DNA of 14,650 nucleotides, taken from NCBI GenBank assembly GCA_003554375.1, contig PWGF01000191.1:1-14650 (forward strand). The letters run 5' to 3'. A model generated the notes under the pieces. The model was not told where the DNA came from and made no database searches. It worked only from the letters and a program-made list of their open reading frames with translations. A program made the position numbers and the translations under genes. The DNA comes from Spirochaetaceae bacterium (GTDB taxonomy: Bacteria; Spirochaetota; Spirochaetia; DSM-27196; SKKC01). Of this stretch, positions 1 to 7,583 are shown in pieces; the first letter of the stretch is position 1; each line of letters begins with the position of its first letter.

Positions 1-2
1 CG

Positions 3-119
3 CGTATCACGCTCCCATTATCGGACGATCCGCAAGGCGAGTTCAGTCCCGGATGCGAAATGATCCTCCTGCAAAACGAGTTCAGCGCGGCACCGGGCGT
101 CGATCGCCTGGGGTCTTGA
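3..119 (+). CDS. C-terminal end of an unrecognised protein (5' end outside window)
   Basis: An open frame runs from the left edge to a TGA at 117-119, giving the last 38 residues of a protein that starts before the window. The visible tail (RITLPLSDDP near its start, ending GVDRLGS) is mixed polar and hydrophobic, with no motif I can assign. Its real coding status is inferred from sensible composition and from the tRNA gene and its promoter following at once. The tRNA -35 box overlaps the stop codon. A chance open frame of this length is possible, so confidence is moderate to low. Confidence 0.45.
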   Translation, partial: RITLPLSDDPQGEFSPGCEMILLQNEFSAAPGVDRLGS

Positions 120-143
120 ATCGAACAGGCTTGCTAGTATAGG
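116..143 (+). promoter_or_regulatory. Putative promoter of tRNA-Thr
   Basis: TTGAAT (116-121) and TATAGG (138-143) are separated by 16 bases, a reasonable sigma-70-type match. The predicted transcription start near 150 lies about seven bases before the mature tRNA 5' end. The -35 box overlaps the stop codon of the preceding gene. Assigned by eye. Confidence 0.5.
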
Positions 144-156
144 GTATGCGGCATTC

Positions 157-228
157 GCCAGGATAGCTCAGTGGCAGAGCAGCTCACTCGTAATGAGCAG
201 GTCCGGGGTTCGAGTCCCCGTCCTGGCT
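157..228 (+). tRNA. tRNA-Thr (anticodon CGT)
   Basis: A complete 72-base cloverleaf. The acceptor stem GCCAGGA (157-163) pairs perfectly with TCCTGGC (221-227). The D stem is GCTC/GAGC (166-169, 177-180). The anticodon stem GCTCA/TGAGC encloses loop CTCGTAA (187-193), so the anticodon is CGT, reading ACG (threonine). The variable loop is AGGTC. The T arm is CGGGG-TTCGAGT-CCCCG (204-220). The discriminator base is T228. CCA is not encoded and must be added after transcription. There is no neighbouring tRNA, and no T-run terminator follows. Confidence 0.97.
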
Positions 229-282
229 ATAGCTGTAAGCGTTCGCAATCGCCCAACATCCCCAAAGGGTTCCGGACGGCTG

Positions 283-930
283 CTACCGCTTCACTCCTTT
301 CCTGCGCGTGGCAACCAGGCGGGATAGCTCGTTGATGTTGAACACGCGGATCTCTTCCGACCTGATTTCCATTCTCCCCTGATTAACGAAATGATCTAGG
401 ACGCGCCGGCACTGTTCGGGGCTCATACCCGCCCAATGAGCGACGTCGTCCACCTGGATGCTGAAGGCGCGGACACTCCCTTCGCTGTAGGTAGCAGCGT
501 CCGTCTCGTTCAGCATCAGAAACACGTCCCCCACCCGCGCTTGGGGATCCTCCAGCTTCAGAATCATGAAACGACGCCGTTGATCATAGATCCGCTTGGA
601 GAGCAACTTCAGTAGCTTCAAGGCGATCTGCGGGTTGCCCTGCATCAGTACGTCGAAGTTCGCGCGATTGAACTCGAGCACTCGCACCTGATCTATGGCG
701 ACGGCGCTTGCCGAACGCGGCTCTTCTTCGAGAATAGCCATCTCGCCGAAGATCTCTCCGGGATGCAACACATCGATAGTCTTCTCGATTTCCCCGACAA
801 TCTTTGTGATCTGGACCCGGCCTGTCTGAATGAGGTAGAACGCATCCCCCGGTTCATACTCACAGAAGATGATGTCGCCTGGATCGTACGTTACGGCAAA
901 CCGGTCGAACGCCGAAGAACCGAGCTCCAT
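283..930 (-). CDS. CRP/FNR-family cyclic-nucleotide-binding transcription regulator
   Basis: A 215-residue protein of normal length for the CRP/FNR family. The N-terminal beta-barrel (about residues 12-100) contains the phosphate-binding cassette FGEMAILEEEPRSASA, with Gly62-Glu63 and Arg72-Ser73. These residues contact the cyclic phosphate and ribose in known cAMP-binding proteins, so ligand binding is plausible. A long dimer helix follows (about 100-125), then a winged helix-turn-helix (about 155-200, core QVDDVAHWAGMSPEQCRRVL), so it should bind DNA. The ATG start follows a strong GGGGAGGG Shine-Dalgarno sequence that lies in the last codons of the upstream gene. Only 3 bases separate the two genes, so they form one operon. 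The ligand (cAMP, another cyclic nucleotide, or none) and the targets are unknown. Confidence 0.9.
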   Translation of the reverse strand: MELGSSAFDRFAVTYDPGDIIFCEYEPGDAFYLIQTGRVQITKIVGEIEKTIDVLHPGEIFGEMAILEEEPRSASAVAIDQVRVLEFNRANFDVLMQGNPQIALKLLKLLSKRIYDQRRRFMILKLEDPQARVGDVFLMLNETDAATYSEGSVRAFSIQVDDVAHWAGMSPEQCRRVLDHFVNQGRMEIRSEEIRVFNINELSRLVATRRKGVKR

Positions 931-933
931 TAC

Positions 934-2013
934 TCATCCCTCCCCGAGCTCTCGAAGCAACTCGTCCGCTTCCTGCCGAACCTGAACACTGTCCGCGGCG
1001 ATCGATTTGGCTTTCCGAAGCAAAGCGAGAGCCCGTTGACTCTCCCCTTTTCCCAAGTATCCACGTGCCAGGATGACTAAGGCCGTGGCCAGCTCAGGCA
1101 TACGGGGGGACTTCTGCACCAGCGCCGTCAGCTCTTGAATGGCCTGATCAGGCTCCCCCATCGCCTCCAGAACGCGGCCGATTTCGACAGTTGCCTGGCG
1201 AGCGTACTGTTCCGGAGCCGCCGAAGCAACACTCCGAAGTCGCTTCAGCGCCTCCGGATAGCTCCCCTTCTCCGTCAACTCTCTGCCCTCGACCAGAAGC
1301 CGGTCAGCGTCGGACGCAGTGGCCCCCGTTTGCGTAGCCGGATCCACGGTAGCTGTGCCCGAGCCCCCGCCATGCGCCGAAGCCCGGCGAGCCTCACCAG
1401 CAGCTTCCTGCCCCGCAGCCGCCGAACCGGTCACATCTCCGCCGTTGGATGTATCCGGAGCTCCCCTTCTACGAGCAGTTGAGGTTGCCTTCTCATGGCG
1501 ATCCAGCCCAGCTTGGGCCTCCGAAGCGAAGCGACCTCCCGGGTAGATCTCCAGATAGCGGCGGAAGGCATAGGCCGCCTGCTTGGCCCGATTCACACGG
1601 GAGAAATACTCTGCTACCCGGAACAGCCCTTCTTCCGAGTCCTGTTCCTGTTTCTGAGCCAGGAGATTGGAAACCTTGCCATGGATACGGCGAAGCTGGT
1701 TGGAGAAGACCTTCAGCATCTTGAGCGTGATGCGGGTGTTGGTTGAAGCGAACTGCTCGAATTCCGCGGTGGTAAACGCAATAATTTGGGCCGTAGAGAC
1801 GACGATTGCGTTTTCCTCGCGCGGATAGCGGCCAATAGCGCTCCGCACACCAAAGAACTCTCCGGTAGTAACGGAATCGTGAATCTCCTCCCCGGTCTCG
1901 ATGTCGTTGGATACAAGGGTCACACGTCCGGACTTCAGCACGAAAACGCGGTCGGCCACATCCCCCTGAAAATAGATCACCGAGTTTGGCTTATATACTA
2001 CCGTTCTTGGCAC
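934..2013 (-). CDS. Cyclic-nucleotide-binding-fold protein with TPR repeats
   Basis: A 359-residue protein and first gene of the minus-strand operon. Residues about 5-118 form a cNMP-binding-type barrel followed by its helix. The cassette is degenerate: FFGVRSAIGRYPREENA has Val56 where the ribose-binding Glu is expected and Arg65-Glu66 in place of Arg-Ser/Thr. Cyclic nucleotide may therefore not be bound. Residues about 128-175 resemble a TPR-like pair (YFSRVNRAKQAAYAFRRYLE). A Gly/Ala/Ser/Thr-rich linker spans about 176-235, and more TPR-like helices fill 236-355. There is no HTH, so a protein-interaction or sensor role is more likely than DNA binding. The start is GTG, preceded by GGTGGAG seven bases upstream. 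The downstream partner begins 3 bases after its stop, so the two are cotranscribed and may act together. Confidence 0.8.
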   Translation of the reverse strand: MPRTVVYKPNSVIYFQGDVADRVFVLKSGRVTLVSNDIETGEEIHDSVTTGEFFGVRSAIGRYPREENAIVVSTAQIIAFTTAEFEQFASTNTRITLKMLKVFSNQLRRIHGKVSNLLAQKQEQDSEEGLFRVAEYFSRVNRAKQAAYAFRRYLEIYPGGRFASEAQAGLDRHEKATSTARRRGAPDTSNGGDVTGSAAAGQEAAGEARRASAHGGGSGTATVDPATQTGATASDADRLLVEGRELTEKGSYPEALKRLRSVASAAPEQYARQATVEIGRVLEAMGEPDQAIQELTALVQKSPRMPELATALVILARGYLGKGESQRALALLRKAKSIAADSVQVRQEADELLRELGEG

Positions 2014-2036
2014 CGCGTCGCTCCACCGTATTCGAG

Positions 2037-2065
2037 ACTGTAAACGAGGTATTGGATATTGGCAA
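2037..2065 (-). promoter_or_regulatory. Putative promoter of the cyclic-nucleotide-binding operon
   Basis: Read on the minus strand, TTGCCA (2065-2060) and TACAGT (2042-2037) are 17 bases apart. This is a good match to sigma-70 spacing and sequence (5/6 and 4/6). The predicted start near 2030 leaves a leader of roughly 17 bases, just enough for the GGTGGAG ribosome-binding site of the GTG-initiated gene. Confidence 0.6.
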
Positions 2066-2092
2066 GAACAGCGCCGAAGACGCCTGATGCGG

Positions 2093-2122
2093 TTGCGGGC
2101 CGTGGGCTACCCGCGATAGATT
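2093..2122 (+). promoter_or_regulatory. Weak candidate promoter for the mla envelope operon
   Basis: TTGCGG (2093-2098) and TAGATT (2117-2122) are 18 bases apart, within the 158-base divergent region. The match is mediocre and is offered only because the operon needs a promoter here. Transcription would start around 2129, inside the inverted repeat at 2122-2141. Confidence 0.25.
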
Positions 2123-2141
2123 CCTCTTAGGCCCAAGAGGA
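2122..2141 (+). promoter_or_regulatory. Inverted repeat (hairpin or operator) before mlaE
   Basis: TCCTCTT (2122-2128) and AAGAGGA (2135-2141) are perfect complements around a six-base centre, AGGCCC. As DNA this could be an operator. As RNA it could be a leader hairpin. The left arm can also pair in part with the mlaE Shine-Dalgarno sequence GGGAGGA (2162-2168). Its function is not known. Confidence 0.4.
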
Positions 2142-2171
2142 GCCGGGTCTGAGCGGCTGTCGGGAGGAACC

Positions 2172-2948
2172 GTGGTAAGCGGCATCGGTCGCGCTGTGAA
2201 CGAACGCATATCCAACCTCCTCTACGCGCTGGGCTTCGCCGTGGAAGTCTTCCGGGCAATCCCGGAATATCTCAGTTCCGGCCGGACCCGCGCGAGGATA
2301 CTGGTAGCGCAGGTTCTGTTCACGGGCGTGGAAGCGTTGGCAGTAGTGGCGGCACTGAGCGCCGCGATCGGTGCGGTTATTATCATCCAAGGCTTCAACC
2401 TTCTCCCGGCTCTTGGCCAAGAGCAGCTGATCTTCGTTATCCTAATTGCGGTCATAACCCGTGAATTCGGTCCGATTCTTACCGCCTTCATCGTGGTAGC
2501 ACGAAGCGGTACCGCAATCACCACAGAGTTGGGACATAACGTCGTCAGCCACGAGATCGAAGCATATCTCGCCACCGGGATAAATCCAATCAGCTTTCTA
2601 GTGGTGCCGCGACTCCTTGGCGTAACCATTTCGGTGGTGCTACTGAACATATACTTCAATGTCTTCGGTCTTCTTGGATCGTATGCGGTGTCCCAGTTCG
2701 TAAGCCCTATCGCCTTCGACGTGTACGTCTATGGGCTGTTCGACGCGGTAACGCTCACCGATCTCTTCACGAGCGTCACCAAGAGCCTCGTATTCGGAGT
2801 TATCATCGCGCTCGTCGCCACGTATCACGGCTTCGCGGTGGCGCGCGCCGCCACCGAGATTCCGCAACGGGCAATCCGATCGGTCGGTCACGGCGTTGTG
2901 CTGTGTATACTCGCCAACACCGTTATCACGCTCGTCTCGTATTTGTGA
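2172..2948 (+). CDS. mlaE: MlaE-family ABC transporter permease (phospholipid transport)
   Basis: A 258-residue inner-membrane permease of normal length for MlaE/YrbE proteins. The family signature lies at residues 97-121 (REFGPILTAF, then VARSGTAITTELG), followed by the EIEA...GINP segment (128-139) and VPRLLG (145-150). About five hydrophobic segments are visible, near 48-73, 87-110, 140-172, 203-222 and 238-257. By family knowledge it pairs with an MlaF ATPase and an MCE-domain MlaD to move phospholipid across the periplasm of diderms. The start is GTG, four bases after GGGAGG (2162-2167). It is the first gene of the envelope operon, with 106 bases between it and mlaF. Confidence 0.93.
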   Translation: MVSGIGRAVNERISNLLYALGFAVEVFRAIPEYLSSGRTRARILVAQVLFTGVEALAVVAALSAAIGAVIIIQGFNLLPALGQEQLIFVILIAVITREFGPILTAFIVVARSGTAITTELGHNVVSHEIEAYLATGINPISFLVVPRLLGVTISVVLLNIYFNVFGLLGSYAVSQFVSPIAFDVYVYGLFDAVTLTDLFTSVTKSLVFGVIIALVATYHGFAVARAATEIPQRAIRSVGHGVVLCILANTVITLVSYL

Positions 2949-3054
2949 GCACCCGGCTTTGTGGGCACTCCATCCACATGACGCTTAGGCGACTCGACAA
3001 GAGCCGCGATGAATCTGCATACTGTCTTACAAACGGCAGCGACGAGCATTATCG

Positions 3055-4020
3055 ATGAGCCAACAAGTTTCCAGCGCAGAGACGGCAACTACTCCGCCCT
3101 ATTGGGAAGAGCCGGCGGTAGAGCTGTCGTCGGTGAGCGTTGTCTTCGGACACACTACTGCCCTCCGCGACGTCAGTGTCTCTTTTCTCAAAGGGAAGAC
3201 GACCGCGGTCATCGGTCCGGCGGGCTCCGGTAAGTCCACACTTCTCCGAGCTGCCGCGGGTATTATACCGATCGACGCCGGTGAGGTGCGGCACTTCAGC
3301 AGTCCCATCGATTCGCTAAATCGCCGTGAAGCAGCTGCCCACAAACGTCTGATCGGTTTCGTTTTCCAGGATGCCGCGCTATGGCAGAACATGAGCATCC
3401 GCCGCAACCTGGCTCTGCCGCTCGAGTTCCACTACCCGAACATATCGCAGGCTGACGTCGACGCCAAGACCGATGAAGCTCTCCGTCGCGTCCGGTTTCG
3501 GGGCAACCCGGATCTCCGCCCGGCGACGCTAAGCGCCGGCCAGGCCAAGCTTGTGGCGTTCGCCCGAGCCACAATACTCGATCCCGAAATCCTCTTTCTG
3601 GACGAGCCCACTACCTTTCTCGACGAAAACGCGTACCGGAACGTGGTGGAACTGCTCGAAGTGATGCGACGCAACGGACGAACGCTTATTATGGTTACCC
3701 ACAACTCCGAGGTGACACACCGAATCGCTGACCGAATCGTCTTGGTAGACGAGGGAACGGTTGAGTCCACGGGAAGGACGCGGCAGATCTTGGAAGCCTC
3801 GGATGAGCGGACGCAACAGCTGCTCCACGCAGCGGTATTCTCCGAATTAGAAGACGCCCCCGACGCGCCGGCGGAGGGATTTTCGCAGGCGGACGACGCG
3901 ACTACCGACCAAAACCCGGTCCGACCTGCAAGCCGGTCGGAATCATCGCAACAAGCTTCCTGCAGCACTCCCGAGCACCTGCCGAAGGAGGCTGCAAATG
4001 ACGGAGGAGGCCCTAGATGA
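3055..4020 (+). CDS. mlaF: MlaF-family ABC transporter ATPase
   Basis: A 321-residue cytoplasmic ATPase that should power the MlaE permease. All nucleotide-binding elements are present: Walker A GPAGSGKST (54-62), Q-loop Q105, signature LSAGQ (159-163, with Ala for the usual first Gly), Walker B ILFLDEPT (179-186) and the switch histidine His216 (VTHN). Residues about 22-255 form the ABC domain. The last 65 or so residues are low-complexity (Ala, Asp, Ser, Gln, Pro) and longer than in a typical MlaF, which is about 270 residues. The ATG at 3055 has only a weak ribosome-binding site. No other standard start codon in this frame lies between the preceding in-frame stop and 3055. The stop overlaps the mlaD start (ATGA, 4017-4020). 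Confidence 0.93.
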   Translation: MSQQVSSAETATTPPYWEEPAVELSSVSVVFGHTTALRDVSVSFLKGKTTAVIGPAGSGKSTLLRAAAGIIPIDAGEVRHFSSPIDSLNRREAAAHKRLIGFVFQDAALWQNMSIRRNLALPLEFHYPNISQADVDAKTDEALRRVRFRGNPDLRPATLSAGQAKLVAFARATILDPEILFLDEPTTFLDENAYRNVVELLEVMRRNGRTLIMVTHNSEVTHRIADRIVLVDEGTVESTGRTRQILEASDERTQQLLHAAVFSELEDAPDAPAEGFSQADDATTDQNPVRPASRSESSQQASCSTPEHLPKEAANDGGGPR

Positions 4021-5075
4021 AGTTCAAGATCCGATATGCAACCCAGCTGGTCGGCCTTTTTGTTGTGGCAGCCGTTGGATTCGCCCTCGTCGTGCTCGTT
4101 GCGCTCGGTACAGGGCAGGGATGGTTTGAGCCTACGCACACCTACTACACCACCGTTTCCAGCGCCGCCGGCCTTTCTGCCGGGATGAGCGTAGAATACA
4201 AAGGTTTCGAGATCGGCCGTGTTCGTGGGTACGAGCTCACCAAGGAAGACAACGTGAAAATCGAATTCTTCGTTCGAGGCCAATATCTCGATCTCGTAGA
4301 CGAGGATTCGGTTGTCGAGCTCACGGGGATCCCTCTGGTCGGAGGTGAGTTACTCCTCCATCGCGGTATAGCCGAGACCGAGCCTATTCCGGACGAGAGT
4401 TTCATCCCATCATGGGATAGCCCTGAGGGACGAGCTCTTCGAGAAGAGGGACGGGTCGTGGTTTCGCGTCCCGATGACGCCCTCTCCCGGATAATCGCGG
4501 ACATCGATCCGATTCTTGAGCGAGTCCCTCGCTTGCTCGATTCCACTCTCGAGCTCATCGCCGGCGCCGACGCAACTCTGAGCACGATGGAACGGGAGGT
4601 CCTCGCGCAGCTCGAAGGCCCCATTGGAGAGCTCCTAAGCAGCTCCAACCAACTCGTCCGCCGTTTGGACACAACCGTTGCCGAAGCGGAGGCGACGCTT
4701 GCAAATGTCGAGCGGTTGAGCGAAGACGTAGCCGCGGCAGCCGCTACCTTCCGGGATCCTGAGGGGATTATTCCACAACTCCTCGGGCCGGGGTCGGCGT
4801 CCATGATCCTGGAGGACGAGGGGCAACTCTATCGCCGTGTCGACAACCTGCTTGCCGAGATGGAGGACACCATGCGAGAAGTCCATACCTTGACGCGCTT
4901 TGTGGGCACACAAACGCCGCAAATCGCGGGCCTGCTGGAAGAAGGCCGCGAAGCGCTCGAGCTCGGCCATGACGTGCTCCTGGGAGTGCGGAACAACCCG
5001 TTGGTTCGCGGTGGGATTCCGGAGCGCATGCCCGCTCCTGCTCCGTTCGAAGGAGAACGTGATGCGCGGTTCTGA
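4017..5075 (+). CDS. mlaD: MlaD-like MCE-domain lipid-transport protein
   Basis: A 352-residue substrate-binding subunit, anchored by one N-terminal membrane helix (about residues 9-33) with the rest in the periplasm. The MCE domain spans about 38-118 (GLSAGMSVEYKGFEIGRV, later PLVGGELLLHRG). Residues 145-335 are helical, with coiled-coil-like stretches. Such helices build a tunnel or needle in some MCE proteins, so the length suggests an extended periplasmic structure. The ending RNNPLVRGG resembles the NPLLRG segment common near MCE protein C-termini. The ATG overlaps the mlaF stop and sits six bases after GGAGGAGG. It probably forms a hexamer on MlaE/F, by family knowledge. Confidence 0.9.
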   Translation: MKFKIRYATQLVGLFVVAAVGFALVVLVALGTGQGWFEPTHTYYTTVSSAAGLSAGMSVEYKGFEIGRVRGYELTKEDNVKIEFFVRGQYLDLVDEDSVVELTGIPLVGGELLLHRGIAETEPIPDESFIPSWDSPEGRALREEGRVVVSRPDDALSRIIADIDPILERVPRLLDSTLELIAGADATLSTMEREVLAQLEGPIGELLSSSNQLVRRLDTTVAEAEATLANVERLSEDVAAAAATFRDPEGIIPQLLGPGSASMILEDEGQLYRRVDNLLAEMEDTMREVHTLTRFVGTQTPQIAGLLEEGREALELGHDVLLGVRNNPLVRGGIPERMPAPAPFEGERDARF

Positions 5076-6144
5076 GCTCCCAACGCGTTGCCGGTGGTTC
5101 TCTCGCACGCGCCGGCCCTCTGAGGCGCTACCAGTCCGGCGCATCTCCCCGCGAGGCCGCCGCCTGCCATTGCACGCGACAGCGAAAAGGGCCGCGGCGA
5201 CTCTGGCAGGCGCCACTTCGCTTGCATTGATCGTGAAGGCAATGGTTGGATGCGCCGGCCTGCCTCGGGAGCCGGAGCCGGTTACCCGCCAAGCCAATCG
5301 GGCCTCCCAGTACCTGACGTTCGGAAACAGCGCCCTGGACCGGGGTGAATTCGAGGAAGCAAGCGAGTTCTTCCGAATCGCTCTTGAACATGCGCACTCC
5401 GTGGACGATCAGGAACGAGTGGCCGCCGCGTACAACGGTATCGGGCGAGCTCATCGCGCCACCGGCGCGACGGACCGAGCGAGCACATACTTCGACCTGG
5501 CAGTCGAGGCCGCGGAGCCGGCCGAGAGTAAACGCCATGCAACCGAGGCACGTTGCCACCTGGCGATGATCGCGCTGGACTCGCACGGTCCCGATGAAGC
5601 CCGCGTGATGCTCAATGCCGCGCTGGAAGGGCTGGACCGGCGGGAGCACCCGATCGAGCGAGCGATCGTACTGCATCACATGGGTATCACCTACGTCCGA
5701 GAAGACGAGGTCGACCTTGCCGAAGAGCATCTGCGGAGTGCGCTTGAGATAAACCGCCGCCAAGGCGATGACCGAACACGTCGAGCCTCCAACAAGTACA
5801 TGCTTGCTTCCGTGTACTCAACTCGAGGCGAGTACGACACCGCATTCGAGTGGGCTAAGGGGGCGCTGGAGTTGGACAAGCTGGTAGAGAACTCGCGAGG
5901 GATTATGGATAGCCTCCACGCACTGGGACGGATTAGTTACCGTGCCGGCCGCTACGAGGAATCCGAATCTTATCTCCGCCGTTCGCTGGCGACGGCAACC
6001 GCCATAACTCACGCCTCGGGGGTGGAGCGAGCCCTCAGAGACCTCGCCGACGTCGCCGAGGCACGCGGTCGAAGCGAAGCAGCTGAGCAGTACCGGAGCG
6101 AGCTGGACGCCCAGAACGATGAACGTGCGTATGAAGACCAGTAA
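5062..6144 (+). CDS. TPR-repeat putative lipoprotein of the mla operon
   Basis: A 360-residue protein starting at ATG 5062, which has AAGGAG six bases upstream and overlaps the mlaD stop by 14 bases. A long basic N-region is followed by a hydrophobic stretch ending VKAMVGC, a lipobox-like site with Cys64, so it is likely a lipoprotein. The 63-residue leader is unusually long and has a Lys inside the hydrophobic core. A TTG at 5170 would give a normal 27-residue leader but lacks a good ribosome-binding site. Residues about 75-350 are some six to seven TPR units (for example AYNGIGRAHRATG, MLASVYSTRGEYDTAFEWAK), so it is a protein-binding scaffold. Its place after mlaD resembles the auxiliary lipoproteins of other MCE systems, which is inference only. 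Confidence 0.8.
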   Translation: MRGSELPTRCRWFSRTRRPSEALPVRRISPRGRRLPLHATAKRAAATLAGATSLALIVKAMVGCAGLPREPEPVTRQANRASQYLTFGNSALDRGEFEEASEFFRIALEHAHSVDDQERVAAAYNGIGRAHRATGATDRASTYFDLAVEAAEPAESKRHATEARCHLAMIALDSHGPDEARVMLNAALEGLDRREHPIERAIVLHHMGITYVREDEVDLAEEHLRSALEINRRQGDDRTRRASNKYMLASVYSTRGEYDTAFEWAKGALELDKLVENSRGIMDSLHALGRISYRAGRYEESESYLRRSLATATAITHASGVERALRDLADVAEARGRSEAAEQYRSELDAQNDERAYEDQ

Positions 6145-6631
6145 TCTCACAGCAAGCCACTCGACAGGGCGGCGGGATATCCGCTCCGACGAATCCGGCG
6201 TTGCCCGAGGCTCAAAGGGAAGCCGCGCGGTGCGCAATCTCCTTGTGGGATATCTGACGCTCGGACGGCTGCTTGCAGGGCTTGCCGCTATTGTCGTGGG
6301 AGCGGCTCTGGCGGCAACCGTTTTGGTGTTGCCGCTGTACGCTCTCTCAGTGAACTTCCCGCACATATACGCCCTCGGCGTGGCCGTAGCGATCGGATTC
6401 GCCGTGATTGGTACGTTTGTCAGACGGCGCCGGAGTAGTGAGCCCGTTTCGACGCGCTCACGAGCAAGAGCGAAGGCTCGAACCGTGCTTACCGTGGCGG
6501 GAGTGGTGCTCGGAGCTTACCTCATCGCGGTGTTGGCGGCTGCGCACCTTCTTATCCCGGCGGTATTGTTGTCGATTCTATACCTAGGAGCTATCGGATG
6601 TGCTGTGGGATCGTCTCGCACCGAAGAATGA
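6119..6631 (+). CDS. Small integral membrane protein of unknown function
   Basis: A 170-residue protein. A polar basic N-terminus of about 48 residues precedes four predicted membrane helices near 50-74, 82-101, 122-142 and 145-163. An Arg-rich cytoplasmic-type loop lies between the second and third (RRRRSS, then SRARAKAR). I do not recognise a family. It overlaps the TPR lipoprotein by 26 bases and the M23 gene by 32 bases, so its translation is probably coupled to theirs. The start is uncertain: ATG 6119 and ATG 6131 are both possible and neither has a clear Shine-Dalgarno sequence. An inner-membrane partner of the Mla or M23 proteins is a guess from position. Confidence 0.7.
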   Translation: MNVRMKTSNLTASHSTGRRDIRSDESGVARGSKGSRAVRNLLVGYLTLGRLLAGLAAIVVGAALAATVLVLPLYALSVNFPHIYALGVAVAIGFAVIGTFVRRRRSSEPVSTRSRARAKARTVLTVAGVVLGAYLIAVLAAAHLLIPAVLLSILYLGAIGCAVGSSRTEE

Positions 6632-7583
6632 CTGCGTAAAAGAATCAGAATCGCGTTCGCGCCCTTCCCGGCTACCTGCCGCCGCGCCTGCCGCTAGCGC
6701 TGTGGTACTCTTGATTTCCGCCGCCTTGCCGGTATTCGGACACTACCCGGAAATCCGCGAACTATCCCGCGAAGATGCTGTCTTTCGCCAGCTACAGGAG
6801 GACATAAGCGCAGCTCACCGCGGAGAGATTATCGGGGGCGCCGGTCAGAACCTCACGGTCTATCAATATCGATTGGAGGATGGAGACGACTTCTTCCGCA
6901 TTGCCTCGCGCCTTACCCTGTCACAGGCGTCCTTGGCTACGCTCAACGAGCTGAGCTCGCCGGAGGTTGCTCCGGTGCTCGGGTATCTCCTGATCCCAAA
7001 CGTCCCAGGCGTATTCGTTCCCGAAACTCCTCGCTCCGATCTGGGAGCTGCTCTCGCCGAGCGTCTCACGGAGGACGAGAACGACGGCGTGGAGATCCAT
7101 ATTCGGACGCGCTCGGGGCCCCGGCGGTTCACTTTCTTCCCCGGAGCAGACTTCACAGCAGAAGAGCGCCGGGAGTTTTTGAAGCCGGGGTTCACCCATC
7201 CGCTACCGGACGGACGGATCTCGTCCGGGTTCGGTCCGCGTCCCAGCCCGTTCACCGGGCGACAGACCTTTCACACGGGAGTCGACATTGCCGCCCCAAG
7301 CGGTACGGCAATTCGAGCTGCACGAGGGGGAATCGTCACCTCGATCACTCGCGACCAAGTATACGGCCTCAAAGTCCGGATCGAGCACGACGAAGTCTAC
7401 GAGACACGGTACGCACATCTGGGCCAAGTCAACGTCGAGTTGAATGAACGGGTGACCTCCGGTATGATTATAGGCCGTGTCGGGAATACCGGTCTCACGA
7501 CCGGCGCGCACCTCCATTTCGAGGTACACGTGCACGGCGAGCCCGTCAATCCCGCGGCGCATGTGCCGCAATTGAGCAGATGA
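6600..7583 (+). CDS. LysM and M23-family peptidoglycan endopeptidase
   Basis: A 327-residue exported zinc endopeptidase that should cut peptidoglycan cross-links. A long N-region and a hydrophobic signal sequence (about 27-47) are followed by a LysM-like peptidoglycan-binding segment (about 84-137, VYQYRLEDGDDFFRIASRL). The M23/LytM domain spans about 198-322. All catalytic motifs are intact: HTGVD (His225, Asp229), YAHL (His273) and HLHFE (His304, His306), so it is predicted active rather than a degenerate EnvC/NlpD-type activator. The GTG at 6600 has AGGAG nine bases upstream, inside the previous gene. Its stop overlaps the next start (ATGA, 7580-7583). Family members act in cell separation or wall growth. 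Confidence 0.92.
   Translation: MLWDRLAPKNDCVKESESRSRPSRLPAAAPAASAVVLLISAALPVFGHYPEIRELSREDAVFRQLQEDISAAHRGEIIGGAGQNLTVYQYRLEDGDDFFRIASRLTLSQASLATLNELSSPEVAPVLGYLLIPNVPGVFVPETPRSDLGAALAERLTEDENDGVEIHIRTRSGPRRFTFFPGADFTAEERREFLKPGFTHPLPDGRISSGFGPRPSPFTGRQTFHTGVDIAAPSGTAIRAARGGIVTSITRDQVYGLKVRIEHDEVYETRYAHLGQVNVELNERVTSGMIIGRVGNTGLTTGAHLHFEVHVHGEPVNPAAHVPQLSR

Noticed and set aside
229..282. Terminator after tRNA-Thr or the regulator operon
   Set aside because: Only short pairings such as CCC-TTT-GGG and GCG-TT-CGC are present, with no T-run on either strand.
2949..3054. Separate promoter or terminator between mlaE and mlaF
   Set aside because: No stem with a T-run and no acceptable pair of promoter boxes was found in these 106 bases, so the genes are treated as one operon.
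3432..4283. Minus-strand frame of 283 codons opposite mlaF and mlaD
   Set aside because: Both plus-strand genes here have intact family motifs, and the reverse frame shows low-complexity Ser/Arg composition.
4900..5061. Upstream extension of the TPR lipoprotein frame
   Set aside because: It overlaps the mlaD C-terminus in another frame. ATG 5062 has AAGGAG at ideal spacing and places the signal sequence sensibly.
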